A stretch of DNA of 64,000 nucleotides. Origin: Sphaerisporangium perillae (GTDB lineage Bacteria; Actinomycetota; Actinomycetes; Streptosporangiales; Streptosporangiaceae). The position numbers and the translations under genes were made by a program. The notes under the pieces were generated by a model that was given only the letters and a program-made list of their open reading frames with translations, was not told the origin of the DNA and searched no databases. Shown one piece after another: positions 8,896 to 17,421 of the stretch (positions are counted from its first letter, which is position 1; each line of letters begins with the position of its first letter). Where the stretch lies: contig NZ_JALLPO010000009.1 in assembly GCF_023276435.1 (NCBI RefSeq), positions 1-64,000 of the forward strand, written 5' to 3'.

Positions 8896-9352
8896 GCCCC
8901 CTGTCGAACGCCCTGCGCACCGGGCTGATCGCCGGCCGCCGGCCCCTGTGCGCCGGCCTCGAACAGTAGAACGGCCTGTCGAGGAGCATCTGTCCTCACT
9001 GAGCACAAAGGTCCAACAAAGAACGCCCTGCCACCTCGTGGGCCTCGGCAGTCCGCCTGCTTCCCGTCCCTGACCGGAACCGGCCCGCTGACGCGCTGCC
9101 GCCGCGCCGGCGCCGCCATCCAGGGCCCCGCCGCCGACGTGATCAGCGGCGTGAACATGGGCGCCGGATCGATCGCGTGGATTTCTAAGCGTGTGATCTG
9201 ATATCCGGATTTCGGGAGCTTGTTTATTTGCTTTGCCATGGCCGCCGGTGACGCATTTCCTGCTTCCCGAAATGGGTATTCGAGACTATGCCGCTAAGGT
9301 GCGGCATTACGAAAAGGTCTGATTTCATGGACTTCGAGTAGATATAGGAAGC
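8896..9352. other. Intergenic stretch with no recognised gene
   Basis: About 450 bases between the SARP terminator and the collagen-like gene. The first part contains an imperfect tandem copy of about 45 bases sharing CTGTCGA-CGCCCTG. The middle is GC-rich with short open frames that I cannot match to a family. The last 160 bases (about 9185-9350) are clearly AT-richer and probably carry the promoter of the collagen-like gene. Confidence 0.4.
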
Positions 9353-10618
9353 ATGTTGATACCTCGCGAGAGCAAATGGGCTCTGGGCCTGCTCGCCAGG
9401 GGACGCCCCTGGCCATGGGTCGTCGCGACGGCGATAGCCGGTGGGCTGGTCATGGCGTCCTGTCCTGCGCTGGCCACCGGCCGGCAAGGGACGGAGACAT
9501 CCGTCGCCCTGCCGGGGAGGCATGTCCGGCATATCACCGATGAACGGCCCTCGGGACACGGCGACCACGGTTTTGGCGGGCGCCGCCACCAGGGTCTCTC
9601 CAAACACCGGCACGATCGGCTTCTCGGGCGTCACGACCACGCCCTCTCCGGGCATCGTCACCAAAGGGCCTCAGGACGTCGCCACTATAGGCTCTTCACT
9701 CATCGCCATTATCACCTCCTATCGCGTCGCCACCACGACCTCTACGGTCACGGCATTTTCCACGATAGAGACCATTCCTATGACGATAAGGCGCTGAACG
9801 ATGGAAAGCGTCTAAAGGGACATACGCGCACCGTCGGCGCGTCTGGGGCTAAGGGACCTCGTGGCAACGCCCGTTCAAAGGGGAATCCAGGCTCGTCGAG
9901 ACCCGCCGGTCGTCCGCGCGAACACGGCCACCAGGGTGATTCGGAAGCGACCAAGCCTGCCGATCCGCCCGGCGCGCCGAGTCCCGGCAGTGACACGGGA
10001 GCGACGGGGCCCGCGGGTCCGATGGGACCACCTGGGGCGAGCGGCCCCGCGGGCCCTCAGGGGGTTCCGGGTCCAGCGGGACCACCCGGAGCGACCGGAG
10101 CCACAGGCCCACGAGGAATCACAGGCCCCACCGGACCACCCGGAACCACCGGAGCCACAGGCCCACGAGGAATCACAGGCCCCACCGGACCACCCGGAAC
10201 CACCGGAGCCACAGGCCCACGAGGAATCACAGGCCCCACCGGACCACCCGGAACCACCGGAGCCACAGGCCCACGAGGAATCACAGGCCCCAGCGGACCA
10301 CCCGGATCGAGAGGACCTCAGGGGCCGTCCGTCCCGGACCCCCGCTTCGGCACGGACACCGCGGGCGCCATGGGCGGCATGGGGGCCGACTGCACCATGG
10401 GCGCCGTGTGGCTTACGGCGGGAGCGAGAGCCGGGGCTACGCTGGCCAGCGGGCAAATACTGTCCATCGGGAGGAACGAGGCGCTGTTCTCGCTGCTCGG
10501 TACCCTCTATGGCGGTGATGGCAGGACGACGTTCGCGTTGCCCAGCTTGCAGAATGCCGCCCCGAACGGCCTGACCTATGTCATCTGCACGGAAGGCATA
10601 TATCCTCGCGAGCGGTAA
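9353..10618 (+). CDS. Secreted collagen-like protein with His-rich repeat and C-terminal tail-collar domain
   Basis: 421 residues in one frame. A signal-like segment (about 20-42, [20 protein letters not shown]) is followed by a His/Arg-rich region (about 60-145) built of octapeptide repeats. A degenerate collagen-like stretch (about 162-210) comes next, where Gly-X-Y phase is kept but several Gly codons have become Arg, Glu, Asp, Lys or Ser. Regular Gly-X-Y follows to about 325, including four 18-residue repeats. The C-terminus (about 345-415) is a phage tail-collar domain ([23 protein letters not shown]). Collagen stalks with collar-type heads are usually trimeric surface or secreted fibres. 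The His-rich part reads differently in the +1 frame, so a pair of compensating frameshifts cannot be excluded. Function is unknown. Confidence 0.75.
   Translation: MLIPRESKWALGLLARGRPWPWVVATAIAGGLVMASCPALATGRQGTETSVALPGRHVRHITDERPSGHGDHGFGGRRHQGLSKHRHDRLLGRHDHALSGHRHQRASGRRHYRLFTHRHYHLLSRRHHDLYGHGIFHDRDHSYDDKALNDGKRLKGHTRTVGASGAKGPRGNARSKGNPGSSRPAGRPREHGHQGDSEATKPADPPGAPSPGSDTGATGPAGPMGPPGASGPAGPQGVPGPAGPPGATGATGPRGITGPTGPPGTTGATGPRGITGPTGPPGTTGATGPRGITGPTGPPGTTGATGPRGITGPSGPPGSRGPQGPSVPDPRFGTDTAGAMGGMGADCTMGAVWLTAGARAGATLASGQILSIGRNEALFSLLGTLYGGDGRTTFALPSLQNAAPNGLTYVICTEGIYPRER
9581..9748 (+). repeat. Seven imperfect 24-bp repeats encoding His-rich octapeptides
   Basis: In the gene frame the units are [48 protein letters not shown] and RRHHDLYG, each 24 bases. 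The same DNA read one frame over gives Thr/Val/Gly-rich octamers without stops from about 9441 to 9797. Confidence 0.8.
10097..10312 (+). repeat. Four tandem 54-bp repeats in the collagen-like domain
   Basis: Units begin at 10097, 10151, 10205 and 10259, each encoding [18 protein letters not shown] or a close variant; the last unit differs at its 3' end. Near-identity of the copies indicates recent tandem expansion by slippage or unequal crossover. Confidence 0.9.
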
Positions 10619-10744
10619 ACCTTGATCATGCTCCCCACGGACGCTTCCAGCCGGGCTCGGGCGACCTGCCCGGGCCCGGCTTGCCGCCCATCTGCGCTAC
10701 TTCTCCTTGACAGTCAGGGAGGCGGCGGCGAGGTCGGCGGGCAC

Positions 10745-11338
10745 CTAGCTCCTGGGCCTGCAGGAGTGGTCGTCTCCGGCCGTGAGCGGCGTGTCTGGGT
10801 AGGCGCAGATCAGGCGCCCCTGTCCTTCACTGTCGGCTTGGACGAAGGACCCCGGCGCGTCGCCGCGTTCGGCCCAGGCTTGCAGCGCGTCGAGCATCTG
10901 GTCCTGGGCCGATCCGGTGCCTGCGAGGGTGGGATCGGTATGGGAGACGCCAGGGAAGAAGAAGGTGCGCACGAACGAGCGCGTCCCCTTCACTTTCACT
11001 CCGTACCGGTCGAACAATCGCTGCTGATAGTTGTAGGAGCCGAACGGCACGATCAGCGGGTCATTGGTGCCGTGATAGATGGCCTTGGCCTCCGCCGGTG
11101 ACAGGCCGTCCACCCTGAAGGCGTCGAAGTGACACCGGCGCGGCTCGGCGATGACCTGGTCGACGACGCCGTCGGCGCCGTCGCAGGCCGCGACGGCGGC
11201 CGCGTTCGCCGCGTCGCGCTTGGCCTGCGACAGCCCGGCCGATCCCAGCAACTGGCCGACCCAGTAGTTGTGCAGCGCTGGTTTGCCGTAATAGCTCTTG
11301 GTGAGCTCGAGCGCCCACAGCGTCTGTGCGTGCAGGCT
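10745..11338 (-). pseudogene. Tannase/feruloyl esterase family remnant
   Basis: The readable frame, entered from the 11338 side, encodes YYGKPALHNYWVG, then VAACDGADGVVDQVIAEPRRC, YHGTNDPLIVPFGSYNYQQRLF and FFFPGVSHTDP. This corresponds to the C-terminal half of tannase/feruloyl-esterase alpha/beta hydrolases, including the acid region (AAACDxxDG) and the region of the catalytic His. The 5' part is missing: the sequence changes abruptly at 11338/11339 into a copied piece of the SARP gene. The segment expected after HNYWVG, with the serine nucleophile (GCSxGGR), is absent, which suggests an internal deletion as well. Without nucleophile or signal peptide it should be inactive. Confidence 0.7.
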
Positions 11339-11577
11339 GCGCCCTCGTGCTGACCGGGCACGCCGAGCAGGCGGCCGTGCTGATGGGCGCGGTGGAGGCC
11401 ATCGGTGAGCGGGCCGGCGTCTCCCCAGCGCTCATGGACCCGCTGGACGGGCCGCGCGAGGCCGCCGCCGTACGTGGGGCACTGCCGCCGGCCGAGTACG
11501 AACGCCATGCGGCCCGCGGCCGCGTGCTGTCCCGGCAGGACGCAAGCGTCCTGCTCACCGCCCTGATCGCCGGCAGC
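11339..11577 (+). repeat. 239-bp direct repeat, copy 2 (orphan SARP 3' fragment)
   Basis: Duplicate of 8613-8851 (one mismatch seen). It encodes the last 80 residues of the SARP regulator, from ALVLTGHAEQAA to LIAGS, but without the stop codon. On the left it is fused directly to the broken tannase gene, on the right to the leader of the FAD monooxygenase gene. It has no start or promoter of its own, so it is a gene scrap. Confidence 0.85.
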
Positions 11578-11649
11578 CGATCCGTGTGATCCCAGCGGAC
11601 CCCGACCGTCGGCGCGGCCGCTGACCGGGGCGCCCCACGCCTTGGGCGC

Positions 11650-11673
11650 CGCTGGGAAAGCCTGTTCCCAGCG
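11650..11673. promoter_or_regulatory. Perfect 9-bp dyad upstream of the FAD monooxygenase (candidate operator)
   Basis: CGCTGGGAA (11650-11658) and TTCCCAGCG (11665-11673) form a perfect inverted repeat with a 6-base spacer. The core CCCAG recurs at 11591, 11758 and 11773, all within 210 bases of the monooxygenase start. The dyad could be a regulator site; the nearby SARP proteins are candidates, though SARPs normally use direct repeats. Confidence 0.45.
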
Positions 11674-11794
11674 ACCGCCAAGCGGCCGCGCACATCCTCG
11701 TAGTCGTGAACGCGGCGCCGCCCTTCCGGGGCGGCCCGGACGACCCTGGCGCCCCCTCCCAGTGGGGCTGATCCCAGGAGAGGGTGAGGACACC

Positions 11795-13177
11795 ATGAGC
11801 GACACCGGTCACCGGCCCACCGGGCACGCCGTCGTCGTCGGAGCGGGGATCGGCGGGCTGCTGGCTGCCCGGGTGCTCAGCGAGACGTTCGACCGTGTCA
11901 CGGTGATCGACCGTGACGGGCTGCCGGGCCAGGGCGCCCCGCGGCGGGGCGTGCCGCAGGGCCATCACGCGCACGGGTTGCTGTCCCGGGGCTGCGAGAT
12001 CCTCGACGACCTCTTCCCCGGGCTGACCGCGGACCTGGTCGCGACGGGCGCCTCCACCTGCGACATGCAGAATGACGTCAGCTGGTACAACGAGGGCCGG
12101 CGGTTGCACCCGGCGCCTTCGCGGCTGCGCGGCCTGACGGTGAGCCGGCCTCAGCTCGAATGGTATGTGCGGTCCCGGGTCGCGGCCCTTCCCCGCGTGG
12201 TGATCCACGAGCGCTGCGAGGTGGTCGAGCCGATCTCCGACGCGGCCGGCGCGGTCACCGGAGTACGCCTGCTGCGCCCCGGCCACGGGCCCGAGGACGT
12301 GGCGGCCGACCTCGTGGTGAACGCCACGGGCCGGGGCAACCGGGGCACGGAGTGGCTGCGCCGGCTGGGGTACGAGCCCGCGCCGGAGGAGCGCATCGAT
12401 TCCCGGCTGGTGTACGTCTCGCGCGAGTACCGGCGTCGGCCGGGCGACGCCGACGTCGTCGCCTTGATCGTGGGGCACAGCACGTCCGTCCCGAGGGGTG
12501 GCGTCGCGCTCAGCGCTGAGGACGACCGCTGGCTTGTCACTCTGTTCGGCATGGGCGACGACGTCCCGCCCGTCGACCCGGACGGATACCACCGGTTCGC
12601 CGCCCGGCTTCCGGTCCCGGACCTGCACCGCCTCCTGGAGCGCCTGGAACCGCTCGGGGCGCCCCGGCTGATGCGCATCCCGGTGAGCATCCGCCGCCGC
12701 TACGAACGGCTCGACCGCTTCCCCGAGGGCTATGTGGTGTTCGGCGACGCTCTGTGCCAGTTCAACCCCTCCTACGGGCAGGGCATGACAGTGGCCGCCT
12801 GCGAAGCCGTCGCCCTGCGCGAATGCCTGGCGGACGGCGGACGCGACGGCCTGGCCCGCCGCTTCTTCCAGCGCGCCGCGCGGATCATCGACGTGCCGTG
12901 GGACATGTCGGCCGGCGGCGATCTGCGGTTCCCGTCGGTCGAGGGCCCACGCAGCCTGCGCGTGAAGCTGCTCAACGGCTACATCGCACGCCTCCACACC
13001 GCCGCCGAGGCGGACCCGGTGGTCGGGCACGCCTTCCTGAGCGTCGCCAACCTCCAGGCCCCTCCGCAGCGTCTGTTGTCGCCCGGCATCCTCGCCCGTG
13101 TGCTCCGGCCGCGTCGCGGCGGAACCCCGACCGGCTCCCGGCTCGCGGCCCGGGAAGAGATCCCGGCCGCTCAGTGA
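11795..13177 (+). CDS. FAD-dependent monooxygenase/oxidoreductase (PHBH-like fold)
   Basis: 460 residues from ATG 11795, preceded by AGGAG/GGGTGAGG. Residues 16-21 (GAGIGG) with downstream VTVIDRDGLP form the N-terminal FAD-binding Rossmann motif. GDALCQFNPSYGQGM near residue 316 is the second FAD motif of class A flavin monooxygenases and related geranylgeranyl-reductase-like enzymes. Such enzymes hydroxylate or epoxidise small molecules or tailor polyketides and terpenoids using NAD(P)H. The gene is followed after 75 bases by a small secreted protein and then a large SARP, an arrangement that suggests a regulated specialised-metabolism function. The substrate is unknown. Confidence 0.85.
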   Translation: MSDTGHRPTGHAVVVGAGIGGLLAARVLSETFDRVTVIDRDGLPGQGAPRRGVPQGHHAHGLLSRGCEILDDLFPGLTADLVATGASTCDMQNDVSWYNEGRRLHPAPSRLRGLTVSRPQLEWYVRSRVAALPRVVIHERCEVVEPISDAAGAVTGVRLLRPGHGPEDVAADLVVNATGRGNRGTEWLRRLGYEPAPEERIDSRLVYVSREYRRRPGDADVVALIVGHSTSVPRGGVALSAEDDRWLVTLFGMGDDVPPVDPDGYHRFAARLPVPDLHRLLERLEPLGAPRLMRIPVSIRRRYERLDRFPEGYVVFGDALCQFNPSYGQGMTVAACEAVALRECLADGGRDGLARRFFQRAARIIDVPWDMSAGGDLRFPSVEGPRSLRVKLLNGYIARLHTAAEADPVVGHAFLSVANLQAPPQRLLSPGILARVLRPRRGGTPTGSRLAAREEIPAAQ

Positions 13178-13252
13178 CCCCCCGGCCCCACCCGGGCCGG
13201 GCACCCCGAACCCGAAAACGGTCCCGAAGGGACCCAGAGAAAGGACATTTCC

Positions 13253-13591
13253 ATGATCAAGCGCATCACCGCCGGAATCGTGCTGGCGACCGCGGCCGTT
13301 GCCGCCGGGCTGCCGGCCATCGCGGCCCCGGCCTCCGCGGCGACGGCCGGGGCGGGCAACGCGGTCTGGGTCGAGCCGGGCGCCACCAGATCGTTCCTGG
13401 TCATGTGCTACTCGTACGCGCCCACGATGCTGACCGACACGATCAGCATCACGGCGGGGACCGGGGTGTCGGTCTCGACCAGCCTGGACACGACCTCCGA
13501 CGCCTTCAGCCGCGACAAGCTCACGGTGACGGCCACCAACGGGGGCGCCGTCCGCGTGTACGTCTCGGTCAAGGCCACCTGCGCCAGTTGA
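13253..13591 (+). CDS. Small secreted protein of unknown function
   Basis: 112 residues from ATG 13253 (AAAGGA upstream). A Sec signal peptide is clear: MIKR followed by a hydrophobic core and an Ala-rich cleavage zone near residues 28-31 (PASA-AT). The mature part, about 82 residues, is rich in Thr, Ser and Val, has two Cys (MCYSY and KATCAS, a possible disulfide) and looks like an all-beta fold. I do not recognise the family. It sits between the FAD monooxygenase and the second SARP gene and may share their transcript. Confidence 0.7.
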   Translation: MIKRITAGIVLATAAVAAGLPAIAAPASAATAGAGNAVWVEPGATRSFLVMCYSYAPTMLTDTISITAGTGVSVSTSLDTTSDAFSRDKLTVTATNGGAVRVYVSVKATCAS

Positions 13592-13671
13592 CCGTTCCAA
13601 TTCCCCCCTTTTTGGGAGGCGGCTCTTCGGTTACCCTCGCATGAGATCTTCAGAATTGTGCGAGGGGGCCG

Positions 13672-16551
13672 ATGGGCCGGGTCGACGCTGTGCGGTTCGG
13701 GGTGCTCGGTCCGCTCCGGGCCGAGCTTGACGGACGGCCGGTCGGTCTGGGCGGTCCGCGGCAGCGGGCGATACTGGCCGTCTTGCTGATCGCCCAGGGC
13801 AGGATGGTGTCCGCCGAGCGGATCATGTCCGATGTGTGGGAGGGGTCCCCGCCCCCGTCCCCGACGTCCCTCCATGTGCACATCTCGCAGCTGCGCAGGG
13901 CGCTGGAGCCGGAGCGGGCGGCGCGCGCCCCCGCCGGACTCCTGGTCCGTGAGGGGCCGGGGTACGCGCTGCGGGCCGATCCGGCCGCGATCGACGCCGA
14001 GCGCTTCGCCGACCTGGCCGTGGCCGGGCGGCGCGCCCTGGACTCCGGCAGCCCCGGGCCCGCCGAGGAGCTCCTCACCGAGGCGCTGGCGCTGTGGCGT
14101 GGTCCCGCCTACGTCGACTTCGACGGGGCGGGTTTCGCCTTCTCCGAGGCGGCACGGCTTTCGGACCTGCGTGCCACCGCGCACGAGGACCGGCTGGCCG
14201 CTGCCATCGACCTGGGCCGTTATGCCACCGCGGTAGGCGAGCTGGAAGCCCTGGTGGCCGAGCACCCGCTGCGGGAACGCGGCTGGGAACTGCTCACCCT
14301 GGCGCTCTACCGGTCCGGGCGGCAGTCGGACGCCTTGGCGACGCTGCGCGGCGTACGGGAACGGCTCGCCGACGAGCTCGGCATCGACCCCGGCCCCGCG
14401 CTGCGCGACCTGGAGTCGGCGGTGCTCGCCCAGGATCCGCGGCTCGACCCGCCGCCCGCCCGCACCCGCGTCACCGGCACGACCGCCTCCGCCACCCCCC
14501 GCACCGCTTCCACCGCACCGGCCGGCCTCCCGGCAGCGGCCGCGCCCGCCGGCAACCTGCCGTTCGCGCTGTCGAGCTTCGTCGGGCGTACGGCGGACAT
14601 CGCCGCTGTCGGCGGGCTGCTCGCCGAGCACCGGCTTGTCACGCTCACCGGCCCGGGCGGGGTGGGCAAGACTCGCCTCGCGATGGAGACGGCCAGAGGC
14701 CGTACCGACGACGCCGACGGGCCCTGGCTGGTAGAGCTGGCCGCCTTGACCTCGGCCGAACTGCTGCCTGCCACCATCGCGGCCCTCGTGGGCATCCCGG
14801 GGGCGGCCTCCGGCGAGGACCTGGCGGCCGTGCTCGCCGGGCGGCGGCTGCTGCTGGTGCTCGACAACTGCGAGCACCTGCTGGAGGCGGTCTCCGCCCT
14901 CACCGGCGTGCTGCTCAGCCGCTGCGGGGGGCTGCGGGTACTGGCCACCAGCCGTGAAGCGCTGGGCGTGGAGGGCGAGGCGGTCTACGAGGTCCTGCCG
15001 CTCGATCCGGCCGGGGACGGCACCGAACTCTTCCGGAAACGGGCCGCCGCGGTGCTGCCCGCATGGTCCCCTGACCCGGGCGATCTGGACCGGATCCCCG
15101 GGCTGTGCGCCGGCCTCGACGGCATTCCGCTCGCCATCGAACTGGCCGCCGCGCAATGCCGGATGCTTTCGATCGGCCAGATCGCCGACGCCTTGGAGAA
15201 CCGCTTCGATGTGCTGATCGACGGCCCGCTCGACCTGCCTGACCGGCATCGTGCGCTGGAGGCCACCGTCGCCTGGAGCCACCGGCTTCTCGAGCCCGAG
15301 GAACGGCGGCTCTTTCATCGGCTGAGCGTATTCGCCGCCGGATTCGACCTGGACGCCGCGGACGCGGTCGGGGGCCAGGCTCCCGTTCTGCCTCCCCTGT
15401 CGGCCCTGGTACGCAAGTCGCTGGTCAGCGTCGAGCCCGGCACCGCGCCGCGCCGCTACCGGCTGCTGGAGACGCTGCGTCAGTACGCGCTGCGGGAACT
15501 CGAGCAGGACGACCTCGCGCAGACCCAGCGACGCCACCGGGCTTGGGTGCTGGCCCGGGCAGAGAGCGCCGATCGCAGGTTGCGCGGCCCGCAGGCGGCC
15601 GAGCTGCTGGGCCGGCTGACCCGGGAGCAGCCCGAGTTCCGTGCGGCCTTCGCCTCCGCGCTGGCCGCCGGGGATGGCGACTACGCGCTGCGGCTCGGCG
15701 GCTCGCTGTACTGGTTCTGGTATCGCATGGGCCACATCGCCGAAGGACTGTCCTGGATGTCCAGAGCCTTCGCCGCGGCGCCGGACGCCGAGCCAGGGGT
15801 CCGGGGACGGGCCCGGCTCGCCGTCAGCGGGCTGAGCTACCTGGCCGGGAGGCCGGCGCAGGCGTACGAGGCCGTCGTGCTGGCCGAGGGCGAGGCCAGG
15901 GAGGCGGGTGACCTGATCGTCCAGGCGTCCGCACGGGTCTACCAGACGCACTTCGGCGTGCTCGCCGGAATACCACTCGACGCCCCGGCACTCGCCCGCA
16001 GCGGCGTGGAACTCGCCCGGCGTGCCGGAGAGGACTGGCTGCTGGCCGAAGCACTCATGGTGCAAGGCATGCTCGCCCGGGTCCTGGGAGATCTTCCGGC
16101 CGCCGCCACCGTCTTGGCCGAAGCGGTCGCGACCGCCGAGTCGTGCGGCCATGACTGGGCCGCCGGCTCCTCGGCGTGGGCCGCGATGAAGACCGCCTGC
16201 GATCGCGGCGAGGGTGGGCGTGCGCTGGACATCGCCGCCGGCATCCTTGACGCGCTCGAACGCCACGACGACGTCACCTCCCGGCTCGTCCTGCTCCACA
16301 CCGCCGCCCATGCCCTCGCGCTGAATGGAGAGGCGGAGCCCGCGGCCGTACTGATGGGCGGGGTGGAGGCCGTTGGCCGCAGGGTGGGCTTCTCCCCCGA
16401 GTTGATGGACCCGCTGGACGGCCCCCGCGAAGCCGCCGCCGTACGCGAAGCCCTCCCCCAGGACAGGTACGAACGCCTGACGGCCCAGGGACGCGAACTG
16501 GCCCTGTCGGAACTGACCACCTTCCTGGTCGGCCTGCTCAAGCTCCGCTGA
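13672..16551 (+). CDS. SARP/AfsR-type regulator, second paralogue
   Basis: 959 residues with the same layout as the regulator at 6008-8854: winged HTH (VRFGVLGPLRAELDG), BTAD domain, Pro/Ala/Thr linker, NB-ARC ATPase (Walker A GPGGVGKTR near residue 327; Walker B LLLVLDNCEH near 393), LATSRE motif and C-terminal helical repeats. The two proteins are clearly paralogous along their whole length but diverged; the linker is the least alike. ATG 13672 follows GCGAGGGGG. It lies 80 bases after the small secreted protein gene and is probably the pathway regulator of this three-gene cluster (inference). Confidence 0.9.
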   Translation: MGRVDAVRFGVLGPLRAELDGRPVGLGGPRQRAILAVLLIAQGRMVSAERIMSDVWEGSPPPSPTSLHVHISQLRRALEPERAARAPAGLLVREGPGYALRADPAAIDAERFADLAVAGRRALDSGSPGPAEELLTEALALWRGPAYVDFDGAGFAFSEAARLSDLRATAHEDRLAAAIDLGRYATAVGELEALVAEHPLRERGWELLTLALYRSGRQSDALATLRGVRERLADELGIDPGPALRDLESAVLAQDPRLDPPPARTRVTGTTASATPRTASTAPAGLPAAAAPAGNLPFALSSFVGRTADIAAVGGLLAEHRLVTLTGPGGVGKTRLAMETARGRTDDADGPWLVELAALTSAELLPATIAALVGIPGAASGEDLAAVLAGRRLLLVLDNCEHLLEAVSALTGVLLSRCGGLRVLATSREALGVEGEAVYEVLPLDPAGDGTELFRKRAAAVLPAWSPDPGDLDRIPGLCAGLDGIPLAIELAAAQCRMLSIGQIADALENRFDVLIDGPLDLPDRHRALEATVAWSHRLLEPEERRLFHRLSVFAAGFDLDAADAVGGQAPVLPPLSALVRKSLVSVEPGTAPRRYRLLETLRQYALRELEQDDLAQTQRRHRAWVLARAESADRRLRGPQAAELLGRLTREQPEFRAAFASALAAGDGDYALRLGGSLYWFWYRMGHIAEGLSWMSRAFAAAPDAEPGVRGRARLAVSGLSYLAGRPAQAYEAVVLAEGEAREAGDLIVQASARVYQTHFGVLAGIPLDAPALARSGVELARRAGEDWLLAEALMVQGMLARVLGDLPAAATVLAEAVATAESCGHDWAAGSSAWAAMKTACDRGEGGRALDIAAGILDALERHDDVTSRLVLLHTAAHALALNGEAEPAAVLMGGVEAVGRRVGFSPELMDPLDGPREAAAVREALPQDRYERLTAQGRELALSELTTFLVGLLKLR

Positions 16552-16587
16552 CCGCCCGGCCCCGGGCACCAGCTGCGTGGTGACAGT

Positions 16588-16722
16588 TCAGGTCACGCTG
16601 TGGCGGGCATCCAGGGGGTTGCCGAGGATGGCCACGAAGGTCTGGGCGCCTTTGAGCGTGCGGAAGCCGCTGACCTTGGTCTTCGTCTTGATCAAGCGGA
16701 TGGCTTGCTCGGCGATGCCAGC
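16588..16722 (-). pseudogene. IS66-family transposase, C-terminal remnant
   Basis: On the minus strand the frame reads AEQAIRLIKTKTKVSG followed by FRTLKGAQTF and a short tail to a TGA at 16588. This is the signature end of IS66-type transposases (N-xAE-xxIR-KxKxxxSGxFRTxxGA). Only about 45 residues remain. Beyond about 16722 the homology is replaced by the RusA-like gene on the opposite strand. The usual catalytic Asp residues are gone, so it is a dead relic. Confidence 0.7.
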
Positions 16723-17373
16723 TGGATGGCCTCCGGCCATCCAGACCAGGTCAGGCTGGAAGAATTTCTGGCGGACGCATATGACCTGCTGGAACCGCGG
16801 CTTGAACAGCTGGCTGACCCGCTGACCCTTTGCCTGGATGTTGGCCTTCGGCCAACCATCCCGATTCTTGAACAGCACGATCTCGATAATTACGTCTTCC
16901 CGCTCGCGAGTCGGCTCACTAAGCGAAGCGGTCGGCATTTCGTCTCTGTATGGTGCAGCAAGCGACATGCCGAGACGTCGCTGACCTCCATCACACGGGC
17001 TACGCCCGCTGCGAGGCTGACGACCGCCAGTTACTCATCCGTGGTTCGCACAAGCGCATCAAGCCAGTCAGCCGCCTACAAGCAGCAAATCCAGGAGCAG
17101 CTTGTCGACGCCACCGAACTTCCGGACGGCCCGATCGCGTTACAGCTTTGCTTCTGTGTCGGGCCTCGGCGTAGCTGGCCGAACCTATGGAAACCCACCA
17201 TTGACGCTCTCGATCGGATTCTCGGTCGCACGATAGGCCAGCAGCAGTGGCACCCCCGCGATGGCCGAATCGTCGAGTTAGGGCTGCACTGCCGTGTCGA
17301 TCCGATGGTAGGCAACAACGTCACGATTGCCATCGAAGCTGCCGCCATCGAGGGGGCCTCACCTACTCGGTGA
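16723..17373 (+). CDS. RusA-like resolvase-domain protein, possibly 5'-truncated
   Basis: 216 residues if started at ATG 16723. The core reads LDVGLRP, then HDLDNYVFPLASRL (the D-x-DN acidic motif of RusA-type Holliday junction endonucleases), FVSVWCSKRHAET, PNLWKPTIDALDRILG and HPRDGRIVELGLHCRVDP. RusA enzymes resolve crossover junctions and are common in prophages. The N-terminus lies exactly where the IS66 relic ends on the other strand, so the native start may have been lost. Codon use is less GC-rich than in the neighbours, suggesting transfer. RusA-like assignment is by motif; a general RusA-superfamily protein of unknown role is the safe reading. Confidence 0.55.
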   Translation, partial: WMASGHPDQVRLEEFLADAYDLLEPRLEQLADPLTLCLDVGLRPTIPILEQHDLDNYVFPLASRLTKRSGRHFVSVWCSKRHAETSLTSITRATPAARLTTASYSSVVRTSASSQSAAYKQQIQEQLVDATELPDGPIALQLCFCVGPRRSWPNLWKPTIDALDRILGRTIGQQQWHPRDGRIVELGLHCRVDPMVGNNVTIAIEAAAIEGASPTR

Positions 17374-17421
17374 TTGGGACCTCGTCCTGCAAACGAATCG
17401 CGACCTCCTGGACGTGCCCTA

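Noticed and set aside
8829-9239. Minus-strand 136-residue frame after the first SARP
   Set aside because: Overlaps the SARP 3' end and its terminator, and no homologous motif is visible.
10097-10312. Possible CRISPR-like array
   Set aside because: Units are contiguous 54-bp copies without spacers and encode Gly-X-Y collagen repeats in frame.
11555-16569. Very long minus-strand open frames antisense to the monooxygenase and second SARP
   Set aside because: Both + strand genes have complete families and good starts; the antisense frames are shadow coding.
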